Of a stretch of DNA of 30,296 bases, positions 21,969 through 28,517 are shown piece by piece. The stretch spans positions 1-30,296 of the forward strand of contig CAMOUE010000003.1 in the NCBI GenBank assembly GCA_946626265.1, in the 5' to 3' direction. Every line of letters starts with the position of its first letter. Position 1 is the first letter of the stretch. The translations under genes and the position numbers were made by a program. Below the pieces are notes generated by a model. The model did no database searches, had not been told where the DNA came from, and saw only the letters and a program-made list of their open reading frames with translations. Source of the DNA: an uncultured Eggerthellaceae bacterium (GTDB lineage: Bacteria > Actinomycetota > Coriobacteriia > Coriobacteriales > Eggerthellaceae).

Positions 21969-22048
21969 ACGCGCGCAACGCTAACTCCGCGTAACGCAAT
22001 CTCCGCGCTACGCAACCCCTGTGCCACGCGAGCTCTGCGCTACGCGAA
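21969..22048 (-). repeat. Five-unit 16-bp tandem repeat at the flavodoxin stop codon
   Basis: On the minus strand five consecutive 16-bp units run TTCGCGTAGCGCAGAG (22048-22033), CTCGCGTGGCACAGGG, GTTGCGTAGCGCGGAG, ATTGCGTTACGCGGAG and TTAGCGTTGCGCGCGT (to 21969). The consensus is roughly NTYGCGTNGCGCGGAG. The first unit contains the TAG stop of the flavodoxin gene (22042-22040). It fills most of the gap before the SDR gene. Confidence 0.75.
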
Positions 22049-22564
22049 CTTCTTCGCCCATTTGGCAACCTTGTCCTGCGACTGGGCGGCCTGGTTGCCG
22101 GTGACGGAAAGGCCCTTCTCGATGGTGGCGTTCGGGCAGATCTTCTTCAGGTGCTTCTCGGAGCCGCCCATGCCGGAGCCCTCGTTCGTGCAGAACGGCA
22201 CGATGCGCTTGCCGGAAAGGTCGTAGTGCTCGAGGAACGTGAACACGCACATCGGGCAGGTGCCCCACCAGTTCGGATAGCCCAGGAAGATGGTGTCGTA
22301 GTCGTCGATGGAAAGCCCCGCGTCCTCCAGATAGCGCTTGACCTCGGGGCGCGCGTCGGCCTGCAGCTCGGCCTTGGCCTCGTCGATGCAACGGTAATAG
22401 TCGGCGTCGTACTCCTTGACGGTCTCGATCTCGAACAGGTCGCCGCCTACGGCCTCCTGCACGAACTCGGCAACGCGCTCGGTGTTGCCCTTGCTCAGGT
22501 TCTTCACGCTGCCGGCCCAGTAGTTCTCGCCCTTGCGCGAGTAGTACACGATGAGGTTCGCCAT
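22040..22564 (-). CDS. Cytosolic flavodoxin
   Basis: A 174-residue flavodoxin. LIVYYSRKGENYWAG (4-18) is the FMN phosphate loop, and FLGYPNWWGTCPMCVFTFLEH and VPFCTNEGSGMGG contact the flavin ring. It is closely related to the exported flavodoxin at 18689 but lacks a signal peptide. It carries electrons in the cytosol. The ATG at 22564 has AAAGGATG upstream; a start three codons earlier is less well placed. It is divergent from a TetR-family gene. Two matching operator sites overlap its promoter, so it is very likely under that repressor's control. Confidence 0.93.
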   Translation of the reverse strand: MANLIVYYSRKGENYWAGSVKNLSKGNTERVAEFVQEAVGGDLFEIETVKEYDADYYRCIDEAKAELQADARPEVKRYLEDAGLSIDDYDTIFLGYPNWWGTCPMCVFTFLEHYDLSGKRIVPFCTNEGSGMGGSEKHLKKICPNATIEKGLSVTGNQAAQSQDKVAKWAKKFA

Positions 22565-22615
22565 GATTTGCATCCTTTCGCTTGCCCGGGCAAGAACCCG
22601 GATTGTTCGTGCCCG

Positions 22616-22680
22616 TTTTTACGTGACACATTGTCGCTTATATGGTGAAGATTATAAGCGACACATTGTCACGAATGCAA
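22616..22680. promoter_or_regulatory. Divergent promoters with two TetR-type operators
   Basis: Two identical GACACATTGTC sites (22625-22635 and 22660-22670), each a GACA-N3-TGTC palindrome, lie 35 bp apart with mirrored flanks (CGCTTATA / TATAAGCG). For the minus-strand flavodoxin, TTGCAT (22680-22675), an 18-bp spacer and TATAAT (22656-22651) form a promoter whose spacer contains site 2. For the plus-strand TetR gene, TATATG (22639-22644) with a T-rich -35 near 22616 places site 1 in its spacer. This suggests repression of both genes. Confidence 0.75.
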
Positions 22681-22723
22681 GAATGAAGGTAGAATTCACA
22701 CCGTGAACAAACGAGGAGGAGCT

Positions 22724-23353
22724 GTGAGCGATTACATCCGGGCGCGTTCGCCCGAGCAGAAGCAGGAGCGCATGGAGGCTATCATGGCCGCCGCCGACGA
22801 GCTGTTCCAAGAGCGGCCGTACCACCAGATCACAATGGGGACGATTGCCGAGAAGCTCGGCTGGTCGCGTTCGAGCCTGTACAAGTACGCCGCAACGCAG
22901 GAAGAGATCTTCCTGGCGCTGCATTCCGCGAAGAACCGCGCTTGGTTCGAGGACCTCGAATCGGCCCTGGCAGGCGCTCCCCTGCCTGCTTGGGACTTCG
23001 CGCGCATTTGGGCGGAAACAACCGAGCGCCACGCCGGCTTCCTCCGCTACCAGGAAATCATCATCTCGATCATCGAGTCGAACGTCACGCTCGAGAGGCT
23101 CACGCGGTTCAAGCGCGACTTCGCCGACATGCTCGCCCCCGTCACGGCATTGCTTGCACGCCAATGCGGCGCGGACGAAAAGACGGCAACGGATCTGTAC
23201 CTGACGTTGCTCTACCAGGCACCGGGGCTCTACAACCACTTCCACTGCGCCGACCTTACGCGCGAGGCCATGAAAGCCGCCGGCCTGCCGCCCGTCGAGG
23301 GCACGTTCGTCGATTCGTACGCCCGGTTCGTCGAAATGTGCATTCGCCAGTGA
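22724..23353 (+). CDS. TetR/AcrR-family transcriptional regulator
   Basis: A 209-residue regulator. The N-terminal HTH spans about residues 15-60 (MEAIMAAADELF, then ITMGTIAEKLGWSRSSLYKYAATQEEIF). The rest is the all-helical ligand domain. GTG at 22724 is preferred because AGGAGG sits four bases upstream; the alternative GTG at 22703 would add seven residues (MNKRGGA) translated from that ribosome site itself. It probably represses its own gene and the divergent flavodoxin gene through the paired GACACATTGTC sites; the inducer is unknown. Its stop codon overlaps a repeat of the GAGTCGG family. Confidence 0.92.
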   Translation: MSDYIRARSPEQKQERMEAIMAAADELFQERPYHQITMGTIAEKLGWSRSSLYKYAATQEEIFLALHSAKNRAWFEDLESALAGAPLPAWDFARIWAETTERHAGFLRYQEIIISIIESNVTLERLTRFKRDFADMLAPVTALLARQCGADEKTATDLYLTLLYQAPGLYNHFHCADLTREAMKAAGLPPVEGTFVDSYARFVEMCIRQ

Positions 23354-23390
23354 GCCGGCCTCCCTGTTACCCAGACTCACTGGCCGACTT
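23351..23390. repeat. Copy 2 of the GAGTCGG/CCGACTC intergenic repeat
   Basis: TGAGCCGGCCTCCCTGTTAC followed by CCAGACTCACTGGCCGACTT matches the copy at 26392-26431 at most positions over 40 bp. The first three bases are the stop codon of the TetR gene. The hairpin arms are imperfect. Confidence 0.65.
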
Positions 23391-23399
23391 GCCCGAAAG

Positions 23400-23547
23400 C
23401 TAGCGACTTTGCAGCATGGGGTTCAGATAGCGCTTGCGACCCTCGGTGATCTTGCCGTCCTTGGAATGGACTTCGAGGATGCAATGCTCGTGGCACCCGA
23501 AGCCCTGGCAAGGATTGTACGTTACCACTCTTCCGTACTTGCCATGA
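23400..23547 (-). pseudogene. N-terminal remnant of a molybdopterin oxidoreductase
   Basis: On the minus strand GGGAGCTTC precedes an ATG at 23545, whose own frame stops after seven codons. One base out of that frame the sequence reads GKYGRVVTYNPCQGFGCHEH then CILEVHSKDGKITEGRKRYLNPMLQSR and a TAG at 23400. The CxxxxCxxxC set followed by LEVxxKDGKI is the opening of DMSO-reductase-family Mo-bisPGD enzymes. ATGGGCAAG reduced to ATGGCAAG would explain the frameshift. Only about 48 residues remain, so the gene is dead. Confidence 0.6.
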
Positions 23548-23660
23548 AGCTCCCTTTCTCTCGACTCGCTGGGAGGCAATTCGCATCCGCTATAGCAAAG
23601 GCTGCCCCCAACCTGTTAGAAAACAATCTACGACCTGCATTTTCGTAGGTGAAATAGCAA

Positions 23661-23838
23661 TGTTCGAGCAAGCCACGAGATTCGTAATAGCATCCACGGG
23701 AAACGCCTGCGCCTCACCCCGGCTGGGAAACGGTTTTGCGCTGACGCTGAACGGCTGGTCGCCGACGCGCCGTGCACCGTGCTCACCGCTAAGAACTTCA
23801 AGTACGACCACAGCAGCATCCGCGCCCTGCGTCCCTAA
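23661..23838 (+). pseudogene. Possible remnant of a LysR-type HTH
   Basis: One plus-strand frame reads IHGKRLRLTPAGKRFCADAE then RLVADAP, which resembles the wing and linker after the HTH of LysR regulators (GRxLRLTxAGxxF). The preceding MFEQATR (ATG at 23660) is in another frame and resembles the FERxxR element that normally comes just before it, so a frameshift is likely. It has no credible full-length frame and ends at a TAA at 23836. Rest of 23354-23955: repeat copy 2, the molybdopterin remnant on the other strand, and sequence I cannot assign. Confidence 0.4.
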
Positions 23839-23955
23839 GCCAAACCAACAAGCCAAATTGGGAAGGCCCGTACCGGACGCCGACAAGCCGTCGCCCCTCT
23901 GCAAGCAGCCGGCAATATGGTACCCTCGTTGAGCTGTTATTCAAGGAAGGGGCTC

Positions 23956-24804
23956 ATGCAAGAGGGAAAGAACAGCGCCAAGGGCATAGCGTACGTGCTG
24001 GCGTCGGCCATCTGCTTCGCACTGGCCGGCGTGCTCATCAAGGCCATCGACTGGAGTGCGCTGGCCGTCAGCGGCGGGCGCAGTGTTTTCGCGGCCACCG
24101 TGCTCTACATCTTCTTGCGCGTGCAAGGCAAACGCCTGACGCTGAACGGCCCCGTCGTCGCAGGAGCCGTCATCAACTTCGTCATGCTGCAGACGTTCGT
24201 CATCGCCAACAAGCTCACGACCGCCGCCAACGCCATAGTTCTGCAATTCACGATGCCCGCTTGGATAATCCTGATGATGTGGCTGTTCTTCCGCGAACGT
24301 CCCACGCGCTCGTCCGTCGTGACGTGCGCGGTCATCTTTGCCGGGATCGTCTGCTTTTTCTTCGATCAGCTGAGCCCCGACGGATTCTTGGGAAACGTCG
24401 TCGCGATAGTCTCGGGCATCGCCTATGCGGGCGTGTTCCTCATGAAGCGCATCCCAGGTTGCGACTTCGAAAGCGCCGCGATACTGTCGTTCGCGGCATG
24501 TGCTGTATGCGGCATGCCCGACCTCGTGCGCGAAACGGATTTCGCCCCGATGACCGTCGCCGCAGTCGCCGTCTTGGGCATCGTGCAGGTCGGATTCGCC
24601 TACATTTTCCTCTCGAAGGGCCTCGACCTGGTCGATCCCGTCACCGCCGCGCTCGTATCGACGATAGAGCCCATTTTGAATCCCCTGCTCGTCGCCGCCT
24701 TCATCGGCGAGCTCGTCGGCCCGCTCTCGCTCGTGGGCGCCGCCTTGGTCATCGGCAGCGCAACGGCCTACAATGTCCATGAAGCGCGAAGCGCGCGTAC
24801 GTAA
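23956..24804 (+). CDS. EamA/DMT-superfamily transporter
   Basis: A 282-residue membrane protein with ten hydrophobic segments in two EamA repeats. KGIAYVLASAICFALAGVLI opens the first, and IVSGIAYAGVFLMKRIPG the second; the conserved LVDPVTAALVSTIEPILNPLL near residue 230 is typical of the family's last helices. It probably exports a small metabolite or amino acid. ATG at 23956 was chosen for AAGGAAGGGG just upstream; the longer frame from 23917 has no site. It is convergent with the AGCS symporter gene, with a perfect palindrome between them. It is not closely similar to the other EamA gene at 15319. Confidence 0.88.
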   Translation: MQEGKNSAKGIAYVLASAICFALAGVLIKAIDWSALAVSGGRSVFAATVLYIFLRVQGKRLTLNGPVVAGAVINFVMLQTFVIANKLTTAANAIVLQFTMPAWIILMMWLFFRERPTRSSVVTCAVIFAGIVCFFFDQLSPDGFLGNVVAIVSGIAYAGVFLMKRIPGCDFESAAILSFAACAVCGMPDLVRETDFAPMTVAAVAVLGIVQVGFAYIFLSKGLDLVDPVTAALVSTIEPILNPLLVAAFIGELVGPLSLVGAALVIGSATAYNVHEARSART

Positions 24805-24817
24805 GCCTTTGGGTCCC

Positions 24818-24871
24818 GTGAGTTCCCGGTGAGCCGGCCTCCCCGGGGAGGCCGGCTCACCGGGAACTCAC
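24818..24871. repeat. 54-bp perfect palindrome (copy 3 of the GAGTCGG-type repeat), bidirectional terminator
   Basis: Positions 24818-24844 and 24845-24871 are exact reverse complements of 27 nt with no spacer. The arm contains GTGAGTTCCCGG followed by TGAGCCGGCCTCCCC, the core shared with the copies at 16, 23351 and 26393. It fills the gap between the convergent EamA (stop 24804) and AGCS (stop 24873) genes, so it can terminate both transcripts. Confidence 0.85.
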
Positions 24872-24872
24872 C

Positions 24873-26291
24873 CTACTTGCTCATTACGGTCGGGATCTCG
24901 TCGCCCGACTCCTCGTCGATGTTGCCGTCGTAGACATAATGCTTCGTCTCGCGGGCGACAAGGCCCGAAAGCGCCAGAACCACGACGATGTTCGGTATGG
25001 CCATGAGCGCGTTGCCGATATCGCTCACAAGCCAGACCGCATCGCCGATTCCGATGGCGCCCAGAAACGCGATGAGCACGTACACGACCTGGTATGGGCG
25101 CACGGCACGCTTTCCGAACAGGTAGGCTGTGCAACGGCTGCCATAGTAGCTCCAGCCCAGGATCGTCGAGTACGAGAACGCGACCATGCCCAGCACCAAT
25201 ATGGGCGTGCCGATGAACGGTATCTTCGAAAACGCGATTGAGGCGAGCTGGGCCCCGGTGAAAACCGCCGGGTTCTCCAGAATTACATCCTGGATCTCCG
25301 GATATGCGAGCATGGTCGAGACCAGCACGATACCCGTGAGCAGGCAGATGACGACCGTCGACCAGAACGTGCCGGTCATGGCCACGAGCGCCTGCTGGGC
25401 GGGATTGCGCGTCTGGGCGGCGGCGGCGATGATGGGCGCCGAGCCAAGCCCGCTCTCGTTGCTGAAAAGGCCGCGTGCGCAGCCGAACTGCAAGGCCACG
25501 ACGATGCCGCTGCCGACCGCGCCGCCGAACGCCGCACGGGCCGAAAACGCACACGTGACGATCTCCCAAAGCGCCGGGATCAGGTACGGCCCGTTCATGA
25601 CCATGACGATCACGCAGCCGAGCGCGTAGCCAACGGCCATGATGGGCACGAGCCTTTCGCATACTCCTGAAATCTTCTTCACGCCGCCCAGGATGACCAT
25701 GCCCGACAGCACGACGATCACTATTCCGATCGCCCATGCCGGAACATCGAAGTTGGACGTGATGATGCCCGTCATCGCACTCGCCTGCACGGCGCTCCCC
25801 GTGCCGATGGCGGCAATAGCGGCGAACAACGCGAACAACACTGCCATCACCCTGGCCCAAGGCGGCACGTTCCCGTCCTTCGCGAACGCACGCTCCCAGG
25901 CATACATGGCGCCTCCGAGCATCTCGCCGTTGTGGTCTTTCACCCGATATTTGATCGACACAAACACTTCGGCGTATTTCGTGGCAATGCCGAAGATACC
26001 GGCAATCCACATCCAGAAGACGGCTCCGGGGCCGCCTGCAACGACCGCCGTCGCCACGCCCACGATGGAACCCGTGCCAATCGTGGCCGCAAGCGCCGTC
26101 GACAAGGCACCGAAATTGGAGATGTCGCCTTCGGCGCCCTTGTCATTTGCCCATGACATCCGAATGGCCTGCGGCAGACGCCGTTGGATGAAACCGAGCC
26201 TGAACGTGAGAAAGACGTGCGAACCCAGAAGCAGGGCGATCATCGCGGGCCCCCACACGAACTCGTCGATGGTAGATAGTATTTCGAGCAT
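24873..26291 (-). CDS. AGCS-family sodium:alanine/glycine symporter
   Basis: A 472-residue membrane protein with about 11 hydrophobic segments. GALSTALAATIGTGSIVGVATAVVAGGPGAVFWMW (about 61-95) is the strongly conserved AGCS segment that forms the substrate/Na+ site, and GLFSNESGLGSAPIIAAAAQTRNPAQQALVAM is the second signature. It imports Ala, Gly or a similar amino acid with Na+. GGGAG precedes the ATG. TATACT on the minus strand (26337-26332) is a good -10 for its promoter, with only a weak -35. The gene is flanked on both sides by GAGTCGG-type repeats. Confidence 0.93.
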   Translation of the reverse strand: MLEILSTIDEFVWGPAMIALLLGSHVFLTFRLGFIQRRLPQAIRMSWANDKGAEGDISNFGALSTALAATIGTGSIVGVATAVVAGGPGAVFWMWIAGIFGIATKYAEVFVSIKYRVKDHNGEMLGGAMYAWERAFAKDGNVPPWARVMAVLFALFAAIAAIGTGSAVQASAMTGIITSNFDVPAWAIGIVIVVLSGMVILGGVKKISGVCERLVPIMAVGYALGCVIVMVMNGPYLIPALWEIVTCAFSARAAFGGAVGSGIVVALQFGCARGLFSNESGLGSAPIIAAAAQTRNPAQQALVAMTGTFWSTVVICLLTGIVLVSTMLAYPEIQDVILENPAVFTGAQLASIAFSKIPFIGTPILVLGMVAFSYSTILGWSYYGSRCTAYLFGKRAVRPYQVVYVLIAFLGAIGIGDAVWLVSDIGNALMAIPNIVVVLALSGLVARETKHYVYDGNIDEESGDEIPTVMSK

Positions 26292-26352
26292 GAAGCAAAG
26301 CTCCCGTTAAAGCGATAAAACAGCACGGGCGAGTATACCACCCAAACGGGAG

Positions 26353-26383
26353 CAGGGCACCGACTTTTGGTCTCGGTGCCCTG
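26353..26383. terminator. Hairpin between the MerR and AGCS genes
   Basis: An 11-bp perfect stem CAGGGCACCGA (26353-26363) / TCGGTGCCCTG (26373-26383) with a 9-nt loop. On the plus strand TTTT follows, but no plus-strand gene precedes it. On the minus strand it would end the MerR transcript, and it lies upstream of the likely AGCS promoter, so a riboswitch role is not supported. Confidence 0.55.
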
Positions 26384-26392
26384 TTTTCGAAC

Positions 26393-26431
26393 GAGTCGGC
26401 CTCCCCGTCACCCCGACTCACTGGCCGATTT
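26393..26431. repeat. Copy 4 of the GAGTCGG/CCGACTC intergenic repeat
   Basis: GAGTCGG (26393-26399) and CCGACTC (26413-26419) are perfect 7-nt arms around CCTCCCCGTCACC. The following CACTGGCCGAT matches copy 2. It abuts the stop codon of the MerR gene at 26430. Confidence 0.65.
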
Positions 26432-27209
26432 ATTCCTGCAGGTTGGCCTCGAGCGCTTCCACGAGGAAGTCAGTCGCCCCCTCGCCGCATGCGCCGTCGT
26501 AGTAGTCGCGGAAACGCGAATCGGCGAGGTAGCCGTGTGCCAAGCCGAGGTGAGCCTCCCTGCTGTAGCCATGGGCCCAATGCATGCGGATCCACCGCTC
26601 GTGCATGCGCGCAAGCTCCGCAGCCGCCTCGCCACTCGCGTCGCCTTCCGCCAGGGCCAGGCGCAGCTGAACTTTGATCGATTCCTCGAGGAGCTCTTTC
26701 GCGTCCCATTCGTCACGCGTGAGCGACATCATGCGCTCGTTGGCCGCCTCGATCGCATCGTCGCCGTAGCGCTCGCGGGCCTCCGTTCCGAACGTGTCCT
26801 CGAACCGCTGCAGGCCCTCGGCCTTCAAAGCCTCGAATGCGTCTTTTCCCTCCATGCCATCAATCCTCTCTATCGCCGCTATGGCGGCCTCGGTGCGCGC
26901 TATGGCGTCCTCCAACGATGCCCCCTGCATGCGCAGGGTCGAGAGATGCTCGACAAGCGAACCATGCACGTCAACCGAAGGGTCGTCGAACATGCGGCCG
27001 ATCGTCGTCAACGGCAACCCGCATGCGCGCATGGCGACGATCTGGGCAAGACGCCTGACATCGTGATCGCCGTAGCTCCGATAGCCCGAAGCATCGCGGG
27101 CGGGGCTCAAAAGCCCCCGGTCCTCGTAATAGCGCAACGTGCGCGTGCTGACCCCGGCCAGCTTCGCAAGCTGCCCAACGGTATGGCGTTTCCCGTGCTG
27201 GTCTTTCAT
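26430..27209 (-). CDS. MerR-family regulator with TipAS-type ligand domain
   Basis: A 259-residue regulator. Residues 6-75 are the MerR HTH and wing (HTVGQLAKLAGVSTRTLRYYEDRGLLSPARDASGYRSY, at 9-43). A helical dimerisation region follows (to about 130), and the C-terminal 130 residues resemble the TipAS domain (ERYGDDAIEAANERMMSLTRDEWD and the AHLGLAHGYLADSRFRDYYD end). TipA-like proteins bind thiopeptide or other antibiotics and activate transcription by twisting a promoter with a 19-bp spacer. AAGGAGGTGC precedes ATG 27209; the frame extends to 27293 but runs through the operator. No efflux or resistance gene is directly adjacent, so it may mainly regulate itself, the small peptide gene or the AGCS gene. 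Confidence 0.88.
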   Translation of the reverse strand: MKDQHGKRHTVGQLAKLAGVSTRTLRYYEDRGLLSPARDASGYRSYGDHDVRRLAQIVAMRACGLPLTTIGRMFDDPSVDVHGSLVEHLSTLRMQGASLEDAIARTEAAIAAIERIDGMEGKDAFEALKAEGLQRFEDTFGTEARERYGDDAIEAANERMMSLTRDEWDAKELLEESIKVQLRLALAEGDASGEAAAELARMHERWIRMHWAHGYSREAHLGLAHGYLADSRFRDYYDGACGEGATDFLVEALEANLQE

Positions 27210-27228
27210 CTTGCACCTCCTTGCCTGC

Positions 27229-27260
27229 ATGATGGGGCTTGACGCGGCGTCAATGTCAAG
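27229..27260 (-). promoter_or_regulatory. MerR-type promoter/operator for the TipAS regulator
   Basis: On the minus strand TTGACA (27259-27254) is followed by 19 bp and CATCAT (27234-27229). The spacer carries the palindrome TTGACGCGGCGTCAA (27239-27253), flanked by CTTGAC/GTCAAG. A 19-bp spacer with a dyad is the hallmark of MerR-controlled promoters. The -10 match is weak, as expected for an activator-dependent promoter. Confidence 0.65.
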
Positions 27261-27343
27261 ACACCGTCCGGTTACGAATAACGACCCGTTCATGATAATG
27301 CCGTAGAATTGCGCTAGATATCAGGTTAAGGAAAGGAACCGAC

Positions 27344-27496
27344 ATGAAGAAGATCGCATTGATAGCAGCGGGCGTCCTCGTTGCCTGCATGGCGACGTCG
27401 GCCGTCGTCCATCGCAATGTCATAGCTGCGGCCATCAAGGGCGAGCCGCTGCCGGAGCCGCCCGCATGGCACAAGTGGCACACGTGCGCCAAATAA
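27344..27496 (+). CDS. Small exported peptide, possible lipoprotein
   Basis: A 50-residue frame with a good ribosome site (AAGGAAAGGAAC) before the ATG at 27344. MKKIALIAAGVLVAC is a short signal sequence ending in LVAC, which fits a lipobox, and the mature part would be about 36 residues. It has a proline/tryptophan/histidine-rich C-terminus (GEPLPEPPAWHKWHTCAK) with two His, two Trp and one Cys, suggestive of metal or heme contact but unproven. I do not recognise the family. It is divergent from the MerR gene, 134 bp apart, and is followed by a hairpin. Confidence 0.65.
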   Translation: MKKIALIAAGVLVACMATSAVVHRNVIAAAIKGEPLPEPPAWHKWHTCAK

Positions 27497-27505
27497 CAGC
27501 AAGCC

Positions 27506-27537
27506 GACCGGCTTTCCACCACGATCGAAAGCTGGTC
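27506..27537. terminator. Bidirectional hairpin between the peptide gene and LysR gene
   Basis: GACCGGCTTTC (27506-27516) pairs with GAAAGCTGGTC (27527-27537) with one G-U pair and a 10-nt loop. It begins 10 nt after the small peptide's stop and lies 48 nt beyond the stop of the convergent LysR gene. Confidence 0.55.
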
Positions 27538-27584
27538 ATTCAAATTGGGCATAACGGCCATCGACGCACGACTCGACTGTCCGA

Positions 27585-28517
27585 TTATTTGTGCTTGCGC
27601 ACATAGTCGAGAAACTCCATCGAGCCCCGATCGTCGGCCCGCACAGCAAGCAGAAACGTCACGGCGACGCGCTCGTCGGCGACTTCGCGGTATTTCAAGT
27701 CGGGGCGCGACCTGAGACGAGGGTCTTGCACCATGGCGGGCGACGTCATGAGCACGCCGTCGTGGAAGTCGGACATGAACATGCCCGTCGGCGAATTGTC
27801 GCGCGGCTGAATGTGCCTGAGACGCGGCATGAGCCCCTCGCGCTCGCAAAACGCCGCATACGATACGACCATGTAGTCGAAGGTGTCGCCGCGCGTCATG
27901 ACGACGGGGATGTCGAGCAGGTCCTCGAGGAGGACCTTGCCTTTCCCCTCGAGATGGCGATTCCCGTCCTGATACCAGATATAGGGCTGCTCCGTCTGCA
28001 GCGCGATAGCCCTCACGCCCCGCTCGGCGAGCTGCTCGCAACGCTGCTCGTACGGACCGCACCAGACGTCGAACACCATGTCGAAGTCGTTGCGCATGAG
28101 CGCGTCGACGGGCTGCCTTTCCGAAAGGCGCACGTAGCGTATCGAGCTCTCGAGATGGGAGCTTTGGTACGCGCCGGCAATCGAGTACAGCTTGACCATG
28201 GCGTTGTTCTGCCAAATCTCCTGAACGCGCACGTCGCGGACGCTCGACCGGCCGATGGCGCGACAACGTTTCAGCGTGTTGAGATAGCTCGTCTCGATAT
28301 AGGCCATCTCCTCCGCCAGGTACTTGCCCGCTTCGGAAAGGACGGGCCTGTTCTTTCCGTGCGTCCTGCGATCGATGAGCTCGACGCCCACCTCACGCTC
28401 GAGCTCCATCATGTGCTTGCTCAGATTGGGCTGGGTGATGTGGAGCTCGGCAGCGGCTTTGCTGAAGTTCAAATGCCGCGCGAACACCAGAAACTCCTGG
28501 ATGACCTCGATTCGCAT
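27585..28517 (-). CDS. LysR-family transcriptional regulator
   Basis: A 310-residue regulator. The N-terminal winged HTH (residues 1-65) includes FLVFARHLNFSKAAAELHITQPNLSKHMMELEREVGVELIDR. The C-terminal domain is a two-lobed periplasmic-binding-protein-like sensor (starting VRDVRVQEIW), ending in FLLAVRADDRGSMEFLDYVRKHK. The ligand and target are unknown. GGGAGGGCGC precedes the ATG. No clearly linked target gene is adjacent: upstream (28518-28850) is a 333-bp gap with a large inverted repeat, and downstream is the convergent small peptide gene. Such orphan LysR genes are common in this type of genome. Confidence 0.93.
   Translation of the reverse strand: MRIEVIQEFLVFARHLNFSKAAAELHITQPNLSKHMMELEREVGVELIDRRTHGKNRPVLSEAGKYLAEEMAYIETSYLNTLKRCRAIGRSSVRDVRVQEIWQNNAMVKLYSIAGAYQSSHLESSIRYVRLSERQPVDALMRNDFDMVFDVWCGPYEQRCEQLAERGVRAIALQTEQPYIWYQDGNRHLEGKGKVLLEDLLDIPVVMTRGDTFDYMVVSYAAFCEREGLMPRLRHIQPRDNSPTGMFMSDFHDGVLMTSPAMVQDPRLRSRPDLKYREVADERVAVTFLLAVRADDRGSMEFLDYVRKHK

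Noticed and set aside
21969..22048. CRISPR array
   Set aside because: The units are 16 bp, contiguous and degenerate, with no spacers and no cas genes in the window.
22581..22594. Palindrome CTTGCCCGGGCAAG in the flavodoxin leader
   Set aside because: Short and GC-rich, single copy; a regulatory role cannot be supported beyond chance.
26292..26429. Glycine-type or other riboswitch before the AGCS symporter
   Set aside because: The strong hairpin (26353-26383) lies upstream of the likely -10 TATACT, and no aptamer consensus is visible.
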